Shown one piece after another: positions 16,512 to 24,753 of a DNA stretch of 33,787 nt. The translations under genes and the position numbers were made by a program. The stretch is taken from assembly GCA_025057415.1 (NCBI GenBank), contig JANWXI010000024.1, positions 1-33,787 of the forward strand, given 5' to 3'. The DNA comes from Chitinophagales bacterium. GTDB lineage: Bacteria > Bacteroidota > Bacteroidia > Chitinophagales > LD1. The notes beneath the pieces are model-generated. The model saw nothing but the letters and a program-made list of their open reading frames with translations, ran no database searches and had not been told where the DNA came from. Each line of letters starts with the position of its first letter. The first letter of the stretch is position 1.

Positions 16512-16675
16512 CGGGTGAGGGATGTGGAGGGCGCGAGCGCAGCGAAGCGGCCGCACCCGTACGATAATAAACAAACAAATCAAGGGCGCGGCGGAAGCGA
16601 AGCGTACCCCGTAACAAGCCCGACCCCTGCAGCGGGGCGAGAGGTACGAGCGCCCCGCAGCAGGGGGCACCCCCA
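16512..16675 (-). repeat. GC-rich hairpin repeat, left copy
   Basis: This sits in the 351-bp gene-free stretch 16367-16717, where nothing else was recognised. Read on the minus strand it matches the block at 21573-21715 in order: GGGGGTGCCCCCTGCTGCGG, a hairpin, GGGGTCGGGCT, CGGGGTACGCT, GCTTCGCTGCGCTCGCGCCCT and CATCCCTCACCCG. The hairpin arms are 16 nt (16624-16639 and 16651-16666) with one mismatch. This copy is 164 bp against 143 bp for the other, with an AT-rich insert around 16561-16582. It lies just downstream of the stop of the giant CotH-type gene. It resembles dispersed intergenic palindromic repeats of Bacteroidota. Confidence 0.85.
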
Positions 16676-16717
16676 CATACGATTATATAACAATAAAAAA
16701 TAATATGTAAGCGTGTG

Positions 16718-19700
16718 TCAGCGCAGCAGGGTGATGTTCCCTTTTTTGCGGACTTCTTCACCGTTGGTGAGCTTACCGGTGAGTGTGTAGGTATAAACGC
16801 CTATGTCGCATTTTTTCTCGTTGAACTCCCCGTTCCACCCGTAGCTTTGGTTGTTGCTTTCAAATACTTTTTGTCCCCAGCGGTTGTATATCTGCAGGTG
16901 GAAGGTCTGGAAGAATGTGCCGTCGGGTTTGGTGAAGATGCGGAATATGTCGTTTACTCCGTCACCATCGGGGGTGAAGCCGGTGGGCGCGAGTATCTGG
17001 ATAGTGGTATCGGTTGAGAGGTTGCTTTCGTTGAAGTATGCAATTACGGTATCGGGCACCTGTGCGGTGATGAACACGATGGGGGAATTGGGGTTAGGGA
17101 AGGGCTGATGGTGCATGAACTCATAGCGGTCAAATGTGTATGTTTTGATGCCCGTAGAGGTATTAAGCGTATTACCTGAAGCTTCAAAGTCAATGTTTGT
17201 GCCTTCAGTTACCAGCATTGTGTAGGGGTATGTGGGTGGAGTAAAACCGCCCACGGTAACTTTACCTGCCAGCACGTGAGGTTTAATGTTTACTACGATG
17301 GCGAAGGTATCGGGCGGCTCGGGTATGTAGTAGGCATAGAGCGTATCATCCTGCAGGTGCGTAAACTGTATGGTTGATGCTGTGTTGATGGGCGATAGGG
17401 TGCCGTAAACCAGATGCCAGTTGCTGAACAGGTAGCCCGGGTTGGGGGTTTGTGTAGCCGTGATGTTTGTACCTTCTGCAAAGTATAATTTTTGCGGAAA
17501 GGTGGTATAGTTTACACCATTGAGTACAATAGAGCCGTTGCCGGGGTTGTACATTACCACCACCAAGTAATGTGTATCGGGTAATGCAACGAAGTTGGCG
17601 ATGAGTGTATCGTGTTGCGTAATAGTGAAGGATGCGTTGGGTGTAGTATTGTTGGGCACAAGCGTGTGGTGCTTGAGCGTGTATTGCTGAAAACTAAACC
17701 CTGCCTGCGAGGTAGCGGATAAGTTGATGTTGGTGCCGCTTACAAATTTGAGCGTAGTGGGGTAGCTGCCGGGCGTGGTGCCGTTTACGCTTACATTACC
17801 TGATGCAGGCGGATTTATCAGCACGGTGAGATTGAAGGTATCGGGGTTTTGGGTGAAATATGCAATGAGGGTATCGTGTTGCGTAATAGTGAAGAATGCG
17901 TTTGGCGTAGTGTTGTTGGGCGCAAGCGTGTGGTGCTTGAGCGTGTATTGCTGAAAACTAAACCCTGCCAGCGCAGTAGCGGATAAGTTGATGTTTGTAC
18001 CGCTTACAAACTTGAGCGTAGTGGGGTAGCTGCCGGGCGTGGTGCCGTTTACGCTAACATTACCTGATGCGGGCGGATTTATCAGCACGGTGAGATTGAA
18101 GGTATCGGGGTTTTGGGTAAAATAAGCAATGAGGGTATCGTGTTGCGTAATAGTGAAAGATGCGTTGGGTGTAGTGTTGTTGGGCGCAAGCGTGTGGTGC
18201 TTGAGCGTGTATTGCTGAAAACTGTATCCTGCCTGCGCGGTAGCGGATAAGTTGATGTTGGTACCACTTACAAACTTGAGCGTAGTGGGGTAGCTGCCGG
18301 GTGTGTTGCCGTTTAAACTTACATTCCCGGAGGAAGGTGGTGAAACGATGACAGTCAGATTAAACGTATCGGGCGGTATGAGGGCAAAATTGGCTGTAAG
18401 TGTATCATTTTTTGTAATCGTAAAGTTAGCAGCCGGAGTGGTATTGTTGGGCGTTAGTGTGTGGTAAAGCAGCGTGTAATTGACAAAATTGAATCCTGTG
18501 GCAGGAGTCGCCAACAGATTCACTTGTGTATTATATGGAAATTTCCATACAGCCGGATAAGCCGGTGGCGTATTACCGTTTAGGGCAACATCACCCCCGC
18601 CTCCCGGATTTACCAGTATGGTTAAGGTTATTGTATCGGGTTTAAAGATTACATACAGGGTATCGTCCTGTATGATTGTGAACGAGCCAATGGGTTGGTT
18701 GTTAGATGGCGATACGTTGTGGTGTGACATTTGCCATGCCTGAAAGTTGTATCCCACTGAAGGTGTTGCCTGTAGGTTCAGGAGGGTGTTTTTGGGAATG
18801 GGTAATGTTACGGGTGCGGGTACCGGTATGTTGTTAATCGTCACACTACCCCATCCGGGCTGTTGCACAATAACGGTGAGGTAATCGGTATCAATTGCAC
18901 AGTTATCAAATATGGCCACAAGCGTATCGGGCTGTGTAAAACAAAAACGGGCATTTTCGGTAGTATCGGTAGGGTAAATCAATGCATGCTTCAGCGTCCA
19001 CTTCGAAAAAGTGCAATTGGGGTTTGGCTGAGCATTGATATTGAGCTGACTGCCGAGGTTGAATGTGTACGTTTGTCCGTTTTGAACCGGGTTGCCGTTA
19101 ACGGTAACAACACCGGGGTTATTACCTTGTATCAATACGTACAGGTTGCCCGGTGTTGGGTTTTGTTGCACAAACACAGCTACGATTGAGTCACCGGAGT
19201 TGCCGAGGTCAAACCAGATACTGTCAGCAGTTGTGTTGGGCTGTGGAGTATGCGCCAACTGCCAGTGGCTGAATACCCATCCGGTAGCAGGCAGCGCTTT
19301 AAAGCTAACGTTGATGCCGCCGTAGTAAACGCCGGAGAAAGGATAGTCATCTGGGATAGTTGTGTTAACTTTTACCTTGCCTGCACAGGGCGGATACACG
19401 TTTACCTTCACGTTGTATGGACCGGTTACATTGTAGCAGGGGCCTAAGCCGGTTATAACATTGTTACATCGTTGCGCAATTTGATTGCGGGTGAAGGTTA
19501 CCGCGTTGTTCCATTGAGCAACTGAGCTGCCCCATCGCTGTGTATGGCGCTGCATCTCGGGCGCCAAACGCGCTATCATGGTATCAAAGTGATTGAGCAT
19601 GTTGGGGCAGTAAAATGCCGTATTTACTAAATCGGCATATCGGTTTATATATAACTGCCTGAACTGTTGATTTTGCATCAACCGGTTAAAGATGCGTATA

Positions 19701-21391
19701 TGACCAATGTGCGGATTGTTGGTATTGGCATAAGTTGAATTTGATTGTACATCGCAGGGCGAAGCCGTGGCAGTAGTGTTGCTGATGCCGGTGTAGTTTT
19801 GCCCCAGATTAAATGTATTGTCCTGGTCCCACAGGTTGTATCGCCATTTTACTTCTTTACCCGGTTTTCGTCCGCGCCACCAGGCGGTGTTCCAGTTGAG
19901 CCAATCGCTGTTTACGGTGTAGGTGTTCAGCACTATGTAATCAATTAAACTCATAAAGTCGAGCCGCTGTTGCACATACGCATAATTGGCGGGGTTGGTC
20001 ATGCTGTTATTGATGATAAAATTGAAAAGGTTATTCCACGCGGTATCGCTGCCGGCTTCAATATCCAGGCCGCCCCAATATTTGAGCATATCCACCCATT
20101 TTTCACCGTTGTCGTAGTAGTACTCGGTGTAATCCTCATCCACCCGTTCACGGCTTTCATAAATGCCCCAATATTGGCCGTTTACATACGTGATGGCGTT
20201 TTTAAAGCGGCGCACATCCACATTCAGGTTAAATTTTTCAGATAGGGTTTGCACGTACGCATCGCGTGTATGGGCGCATCGGTTGGGCGGATTTGAGCCG
20301 CCATCGGGAAAATTATCAGAGCCGGCTGCCTTAATTAACACCACGTCAAAATCGGTGCGCTGTGTAGTGGGGAATATCTGATAGTCCATCTTGTTAGCAT
20401 AACCGTAAACATCGCGGCTGTAGTAGCGGAAACCTTTTTGGGAGTACGCCCATGAGTCGTTGCCATGGCGCCTGATGTCACCTTCTTGCTGAAATATCCG
20501 CGGTCCGTTGTTAGAGGCAAAATATTCAATGCTCACCATCGTTTCGTTGCCATTGCTGAAGAAAGACCCCATGTTATTGGAAACTACCGACCACACCGGA
20601 TAGGTATTGACAGGTTCATTGATAAAATATGTGTTGGTAACTGTAAAACTACCCGCATACTGCCCGCTGTTATCGAAAGCCCTTGCGCGTATGGGGCGCG
20701 TAGAGCTGATAGTTATAGGACCGGTGTATTGCAAATTGGTTGCCGAAGGAGTATTGGTAGGCACCGCGCCGTTGGTAGTATAGTATATGGTAGTGTTGGG
20801 CATCGGGCACGAAAGCGTAAGCGTTTGTGTACCGGTGTAAAAACCGGCTTGTAAGCTAAACACTACCTTGGGCACGTAATCAATAAATGCCGTTTGCGTG
20901 TTATTGGTAGCATTCGGAGTAGGGGTTTCAAACACCCGCCAGTTGGGTGAGCCATCGGTAGCCCTGCCCCGCGAATGGTTTCTGCGATGCGGAATGATGG
21001 TAACCGAGTCCACAATCGTCCCCGACCCGTTCGCCAGAATAATTTCTTCCGTTCCGCTGCTCTGCGTAAGCTTAAAGTTCGTGTGATATTGCCCGCTGAT
21101 GAGTCCATCACGAGCCGAACAATAAAACATTCTGCGCCCTCCGGCGGCTAACGTAACACCCGCCGGTATCTGCCATTTAGTGGGCTGGCCTTTTTGATCG
21201 CTCAGGTACCAGCCGCCAATATTTACAGGACTTGCCCCTGCGTTGTACAACTCTATCCAGTCCTCGTAATTGCCGGTAGCATCTGCATGTTGACTTTTGT
21301 TGGCACAGGAATACTCATTTATAACTACTTGCGCATGTAGCGAGAAAACCATGGCGAGCATCCCCGCCAAAATGATACAGCCGTTTTTCAT
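16718..21391 (-). CDS. giant secreted CotH-kinase-like protein with InlB-like repeats and T9SS type B sorting domain
   Basis: This 1557-residue protein has a signal peptide (residues 1-20, ending SLHA before Q). Next come a lamin-tail domain (about 21-150, VINEYS...DWIELYN...GGWYLSD), a chitobiase/beta-hexosaminidase C-terminal-like domain (about 178-258, YYTTNGAVPT), and a CotH-kinase-like domain (about 290-620) with GIYESRERVDEDY and WDQDNTF, the expected acidic catalytic/metal motifs. Nine Ig/InlB-like repeats of about 88 residues follow (about 655-1455). A gliding-motility-type T9SS C-terminal domain ends the protein (about 1463-1557: FTPDGDGVNDIF, IYNRWGQKVFES). It should be exported by Sec, cross the outer membrane by T9SS and remain at or leave the surface. 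CotH relatives phosphorylate proteins in spore coats; the role in Bacteroidota is not established. Repeats 5-7 are nearly identical. Confidence 0.92.
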   Translation of the reverse strand: MKNGCIILAGMLAMVFSLHAQVVINEYSCANKSQHADATGNYEDWIELYNAGASPVNIGGWYLSDQKGQPTKWQIPAGVTLAAGGRRMFYCSARDGLISGQYHTNFKLTQSSGTEEIILANGSGTIVDSVTIIPHRRNHSRGRATDGSPNWRVFETPTPNATNNTQTAFIDYVPKVVFSLQAGFYTGTQTLTLSCPMPNTTIYYTTNGAVPTNTPSATNLQYTGPITISSTRPIRARAFDNSGQYAGSFTVTNTYFINEPVNTYPVWSVVSNNMGSFFSNGNETMVSIEYFASNNGPRIFQQEGDIRRHGNDSWAYSQKGFRYYSRDVYGYANKMDYQIFPTTQRTDFDVVLIKAAGSDNFPDGGSNPPNRCAHTRDAYVQTLSEKFNLNVDVRRFKNAITYVNGQYWGIYESRERVDEDYTEYYYDNGEKWVDMLKYWGGLDIEAGSDTAWNNLFNFIINNSMTNPANYAYVQQRLDFMSLIDYIVLNTYTVNSDWLNWNTAWWRGRKPGKEVKWRYNLWDQDNTFNLGQNYTGISNTTATASPCDVQSNSTYANTNNPHIGHIRIFNRLMQNQQFRQLYINRYADLVNTAFYCPNMLNHFDTMIARLAPEMQRHTQRWGSSVAQWNNAVTFTRNQIAQRCNNVITGLGPCYNVTGPYNVKVNVYPPCAGKVKVNTTIPDDYPFSGVYYGGINVSFKALPATGWVFSHWQLAHTPQPNTTADSIWFDLGNSGDSIVAVFVQQNPTPGNLYVLIQGNNPGVVTVNGNPVQNGQTYTFNLGSQLNINAQPNPNCTFSKWTLKHALIYPTDTTENARFCFTQPDTLVAIFDNCAIDTDYLTVIVQQPGWGSVTINNIPVPAPVTLPIPKNTLLNLQATPSVGYNFQAWQMSHHNVSPSNNQPIGSFTIIQDDTLYVIFKPDTITLTILVNPGGGGDVALNGNTPPAYPAVWKFPYNTQVNLLATPATGFNFVNYTLLYHTLTPNNTTPAANFTITKNDTLTANFALIPPDTFNLTVIVSPPSSGNVSLNGNTPGSYPTTLKFVSGTNINLSATAQAGYSFQQYTLKHHTLAPNNTTPNASFTITQHDTLIAYFTQNPDTFNLTVLINPPASGNVSVNGTTPGSYPTTLKFVSGTNINLSATALAGFSFQQYTLKHHTLAPNNTTPNAFFTITQHDTLIAYFTQNPDTFNLTVLINPPASGNVSVNGTTPGSYPTTLKFVSGTNINLSATSQAGFSFQQYTLKHHTLVPNNTTPNASFTITQHDTLIANFVALPDTHYLVVVMYNPGNGSIVLNGVNYTTFPQKLYFAEGTNITATQTPNPGYLFSNWHLVYGTLSPINTASTIQFTHLQDDTLYAYYIPEPPDTFAIVVNIKPHVLAGKVTVGGFTPPTYPYTMLVTEGTNIDFEASGNTLNTSTGIKTYTFDRYEFMHHQPFPNPNSPIVFITAQVPDTVIAYFNESNLSTDTTIQILAPTGFTPDGDGVNDIFRIFTKPDGTFFQTFHLQIYNRWGQKVFESNNQSYGWNGEFNEKKCDIGVYTYTLTGKLTNGEEVRKKGNITLLR
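17582..18373 (-). repeat. three tandem 264-bp near-identical coding repeats
   Basis: Three consecutive 88-codon units (18373-18110, 18109-17846 and 17845-17582, in coding order) lie inside the giant secreted gene, residues 1007-1270. Each begins PDTFNLTV and contains SYPTTLKFVSGTNINLSAT and YTLKHHTL. Adjacent units differ at only about 8-9 of 88 residues, while the flanking repeats of the same family are much more diverged. This points to recent duplication or gene conversion. Confidence 0.95.
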
Positions 21392-21572
21392 TACTTATAG
21401 AACAAATTAACTACGAATGTAAACATTCTTTTAATTTATTGTAACGTAAACCCACAAATATGGTTATAGATGTGAAAAAACCCCGAAGGGTTGTCCCAGC
21501 CGGTTTTTCTTTCAAAACCAACTTATACCGCTTCACGCTCAACACAGTTTGCATTTTGATATGTTATATTTT

Positions 21573-21715
21573 TGGGGGTGCCCCCTGCTGCGGCTCTCCG
21601 CGCGGCTACGCGCCGCAGCAGGGGTCGGGCTGCTCTCGGGGTACGCTATCGCTCCCGTACTCCACTTCGTTCCGTACCGCTTCGCTGCGCTCGCGCCCTT
21701 CGCATCCCTCACCCG
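21573..21715 (+). repeat. GC-rich hairpin repeat, right copy
   Basis: This is the inverted partner of 16512-16675, in the 412-bp spacer between the giant gene's start (21391) and the stop of the barrel gene (21804). It has perfect 13-nt arms, CCCCTGCTGCGGC (21582-21594) and GCCGCAGCAGGGG (21612-21624), then GTCGGGCT, CGGGGTACGCT and CATCCCTCACCCG at the end. The rest of the spacer is AT-rich. A small palindrome, GAATGT-AA-ACATTC, lies at 21415-21428 upstream of the giant gene and could be an operator or chance. No gene is seen in this spacer. Confidence 0.85.
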
Positions 21716-21803
21716 GCAAGCCCACCGCTAATATCTGCAGGTTTCTTGAAAAACTTACTGTTACACATTGTCAGCAAAATGCAAAAAAGCCCCATACAAG
21801 TCA

Positions 21804-22562
21804 TTACCATCGCTTACCGAAATGAAAGCCAAGGTACAATCCAATCTGGTAAAACCGGTTGCTGCGGTTTATCATCACCGGTATTCGTTTATAATAAAGG
21901 TCTAACATAACACCACACTCCAGCGCCTTCACAAATTCATCTTTGGAGCCCCAATCGAAGTCAAGACCTATTTTACCGTGCAGGCCGGGTATTGGCTCTA
22001 TCTGGTTTAAACCAAAACGCATGGGAGCCGCTTCGGCAATAGAGTCAAGCGATAAAAAACGCGAAGCATTCTGTGGGGAGTAACGCTCTTCCTTAAATAC
22101 CGGAATACCGTTATCGCTGGGCTGCAGTAACACAAGGTAATACGGCTTCAACAAACCGAGCGATATGCCACCAAATGCCGTAAACGACAACCTCACTCCT
22201 TTATAGGCAGCTTTATCGGCAATGCTTCTGCGTATGCCGTAATTGAGGCGCAGCGCGTGAAATTTGTTTTGCACCCCATACAAAAAATCGCGACCGTTGT
22301 TCAGCGGAGAGTTAATGCGTTTCTGCGCGTAGTTGATAAACAGGTTGTACTCGGCCTGCAGGTAATGGGTGCGGTAAATGTCCTTTATCCAGCCGTGCTC
22401 AGCGTACAGCGACAATCCGTTGGTTTGAATCCGCACACCCCCCGAGAACTCGCGTTTGTATTGATAATCGCGGGGGTCGTATGTTTTCCGGACACTACTG
22501 CGCTGAGCTGTGAGATTGCCACACAGAAAAAAAACAGCCAGTAATGTTATCGCACTGCGCAT
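21804..22562 (-). CDS. putative outer-membrane beta-barrel protein, uncharacterised
   Basis: The product from ATG 22562 has 252 residues; a TTG at 22571 would add three residues before the signal peptide. A clear signal peptide (RSAITLLAVFFLCGNLTA, then Q) leads into alternating short amphipathic strands such as GGVRIQTNGLSLYAEHGW, LRLNYGIRR and VRLSFTAFGGISLG. The chain ends in an aromatic-rich strand IGLYLGFHFGKRW. This pattern fits a small outer-membrane barrel, and similar proteins of about 250 residues are common in Bacteroidota without known function. It lies upstream of the giant secreted gene on the same strand, but a 412-bp spacer containing a repeat separates them, so cotranscription is unlikely. 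The localisation is inferred from sequence pattern only. Confidence 0.7.
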   Translation of the reverse strand: MRSAITLLAVFFLCGNLTAQRSSVRKTYDPRDYQYKREFSGGVRIQTNGLSLYAEHGWIKDIYRTHYLQAEYNLFINYAQKRINSPLNNGRDFLYGVQNKFHALRLNYGIRRSIADKAAYKGVRLSFTAFGGISLGLLKPYYLVLLQPSDNGIPVFKEERYSPQNASRFLSLDSIAEAAPMRFGLNQIEPIPGLHGKIGLDFDWGSKDEFVKALECGVMLDLYYKRIPVMINRSNRFYQIGLYLGFHFGKRW

Positions 22563-22811
22563 CTGAGTCAATTACAAATATAAACACTTACAGCAAAAGA
22601 GAGTTGCTAAACAAACACACTGCAGTACAAACTAATGCTAAGAAAAACCTTTGCATGGCTATCGCTGCACGGGATGCGGTATTTCGTATAAAATCAATTA
22701 GCTAATCCTGGCCGGCAATCCGGGCAGACGTTAACATCAGGTAACAAGGCAAACATGCCACCTGTGTATATTCCCAAACAATCCATAATTTTTTGAATTG
22801 TACTAACCGGC

Positions 22812-23513
22812 TTAACGAATCTGATTATCTGCCTGCCATCGTTTAAAAATCTTTGCCGGGTCCCGTACCGAGCGTAATACCCACTTGCGCCACAGGTGAT
22901 TTTTCTCCTGCTCGCTTAGATGCCAATTTATGCCTGAACGGTGCAAGCGCTGTACAATCGGAAAAAGACAAAGCGCTGCCGCCACAGATACATTATAACT
23001 CTCCGTAAAACCATACATCGGTATTTGTAAAAAATAGTCGGCTGCCGCTTTGGCGGTATCGCTCAACCCGGTGCGTTCTTTGCCGAGCATAATTATCAGA
23101 GGTTCTTCGATGGGAATATCCTCGGGTGAATAGCCACCAATCCCCGGCTCCGCGGCAGCCAGCCGGTAACCGGACCTGCGAAGAGATTCATACAGCTCAC
23201 CCGCATCGCTATCCGCATACAGATAGTGATGCATTGTGACCCACTTATGCGAACCGCGCGAAATTTTTTTGGCAGGTTTGAGTTTTTTCTCCTGTTCTAC
23301 CACGTGTATGTGCTGTATGCCCAAACATTCGGCTGTGCGCACTATAGCGTGCAGGTTTTGCTCATCATACAGGTATTCCGTCAATACGCTGATATGGGCA
23401 GTGCGTTTGCACAACACTTCCTGAAATTGCCTTCTGCGGTCTTCCGTGAGAAATTTGCTCAGATAATCCATGAAGGCATCGGGGTACTCGCATGCCGCCT
23501 TGTCGTAATCCAT
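22812..23513 (-). CDS. trmH: TrmH-family tRNA 2'-O-methyltransferase (SpoU/SPOUT)
   Basis: This 233-residue SPOUT-class enzyme carries all three SpoU motifs. Motif 1 is NLHAIVRTAE (N53 and R59, spaced as the catalytic Asn/Arg of TrmH), motif 2 is MLGKERTGLS (E146) and motif 3 is GFTESYNVSVAAAL (168-181). A basic C-terminal tail, beginning LSEQEKNHLWRKWVLRS, resembles the TrmH tail. It most likely methylates the ribose of G18 in tRNA using SAM. Other SpoU members (RlmB, TrmL) are less likely because there is no RlmB N-terminal domain and the protein has TrmH-like tails. A promoter candidate lies just upstream on the minus strand. The substrate is inferred from similarity. Confidence 0.87.
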   Translation of the reverse strand: MDYDKAACEYPDAFMDYLSKFLTEDRRRQFQEVLCKRTAHISVLTEYLYDEQNLHAIVRTAECLGIQHIHVVEQEKKLKPAKKISRGSHKWVTMHHYLYADSDAGELYESLRRSGYRLAAAEPGIGGYSPEDIPIEEPLIIMLGKERTGLSDTAKAAADYFLQIPMYGFTESYNVSVAAALCLFPIVQRLHRSGINWHLSEQEKNHLWRKWVLRSVRDPAKIFKRWQADNQIR

Positions 23514-23517
23514 AGAT

Positions 23518-23546
23518 GAAAGTTAATTTTACATTGCAAAAAACAA
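23518..23546 (-). promoter_or_regulatory. trmH: candidate promoter of the TrmH gene
   Basis: On the minus strand a TTG (23544-23546) is followed after 18 bases by TAACTTTC (23518-23525), one mismatch from the Bacteroidota -7 box TAnnTTTG. The start codon lies four bases further on, which would give an almost leaderless mRNA. Spacing fits; the match is imperfect. Confidence 0.35.
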
Positions 23547-23648
23547 TATCTGTACAGGGAAGTAAGGTCTGGCATCAGCAATAGAACCGGTTGTAAAAAA
23601 AAGAATCATCTGCCGTGCAAAAAAATTTTCCTGCGCTAACGTTTCTGA

Positions 23649-23727
23649 ACCCCGAGGGCGAAGCCCCGATATCCCAAAGTTGTATAACAAGCGAGCGAAG
23701 CCGGAAGCTGCCGCAACTCTACAATAC
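23649..23727. other. GC-rich patch with degenerate inverted repeats in spacer
   Basis: Within the 279-bp divergent spacer between trmH and the hydrolase gene, a patch containing GAGGGCGAAGCCCCG and GCGAGCGAAGCCGG stands out from AT-rich surroundings. Short self-complementary parts (GGGC-GAA-GCCC; AGTTG...CAACT) suggest a decayed copy of a dispersed intergenic repeat. It is not clearly related to the pair around the giant gene. Confidence 0.25.
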
Positions 23728-23792
23728 CTCTCCGTTCAAATAAGGAAACTTGTTTACTTTCAAGCCGGTTTTAAAACATTACTCAATACGGT

Positions 23793-24632
23793 ATGAAGCA
23801 TTTTGAATTTAACTGGAAACAAGAGGGCGAAACGATATTTGCGCAGGGATGGGAACCAAACGCGCCGCAGGCGGTGATTTGTATTGTACACGGTTTCAAC
23901 GAGCACAGCTCTCGCTATGAGCGCGCCGCCTCGCGATTTACCGATGCCGGCTATGCGGTATTGGCTTTCGACCATTTCGGGCATGGCAAAACTACCGGTA
24001 AAAGAGGGCATGTGAAGCGTTATGAAGATTTTCTGGACAGTGTGCAGCGATTGGCAGATGAGGCATCCGGTCGTTACCCGAACCTGAAACTGTACCTCTG
24101 GGGGCACAGCATGGGCGGCAATATTGTCACAAACTACATTTTGCGGAGAAAACACGCCTTTACAGGCGCTATTATCACCGGACCGCTATTCAGGTTAGGT
24201 TTTGAACCCCCTGCCTTAAAACTGTTCCTGGCTAAGATGATGGTAAACATCTATCCTGCCTTTACCGAAAATGCCGCACTTGATTCCTCTGCCATATCCC
24301 GCGACGCTGATGTGGTAAGAGCATACAATGAAGACCCGTTTAATCACGGCAAAATCACCGCCGGTACCTTTTTTGGATTTTATCAGGCAGCTCAGTGGGC
24401 GCTGGAACATGCGCAGGAGCTCAAAACACCCTTGTTAGTGATGCATGGCACAGCCGACCGTCTCACTTCGCCTGAGGGGAGCAAGGAGTTCGCTTCGCGT
24501 GCACCGAGCCAACTGGTGACTTTAAAATTATGGGAGGGTTTCTATCACGAACTGCACAACGAACCCGAACCCGATCGTACACAGGTAATAAATTACATGC
24601 TGGACTGGTTGCGAAAAACCTCCGCCTTGTAA
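23793..24632 (+). CDS. alpha/beta hydrolase, monoacylglycerol lipase-like
   Basis: This 279-residue protein is a serine hydrolase of the Hydrolase_4 / monoacylglycerol lipase type. The oxyanion-hole motif is VHGFNEHSSRYE (32-43). The segment FDHFGHGKTTGKRGHV (59-74) is typical of lysophospholipase or monoacylglycerol lipase members. The nucleophile elbow is GHSMGG with S106, and the likely acid and base are D222 (GTADRLTSP) and H252 (FYHELHNE). The length is normal for the family. There is no signal peptide, so a cytoplasmic esterase acting on glycerides or lysolipids is probable. It is divergent from trmH and lies 121 bp before the aminopeptidase gene. The exact substrate is not known. Confidence 0.9.
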   Translation: MKHFEFNWKQEGETIFAQGWEPNAPQAVICIVHGFNEHSSRYERAASRFTDAGYAVLAFDHFGHGKTTGKRGHVKRYEDFLDSVQRLADEASGRYPNLKLYLWGHSMGGNIVTNYILRRKHAFTGAIITGPLFRLGFEPPALKLFLAKMMVNIYPAFTENAALDSSAISRDADVVRAYNEDPFNHGKITAGTFFGFYQAAQWALEHAQELKTPLLVMHGTADRLTSPEGSKEFASRAPSQLVTLKLWEGFYHELHNEPEPDRTQVINYMLDWLRKTSAL

Positions 24633-24753
24633 ATTTCCCGGTATTCCTTTTAGTGAACATTAGCTCACATCCCGCTATTGTGGGGCGGTGTGGTGTGTAT
24701 TATTGCAGCATTGTTATTTTAGCCCCCTTTTGAAACGTTAAACACCTCTGCGC

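Noticed and set aside
16512-21715. Phase-variable invertible segment
   Set aside because: The inverted copies are diverged and of different length (164 versus 143 bp), and no recombinase gene is adjacent; kept only as one possibility in the findings.
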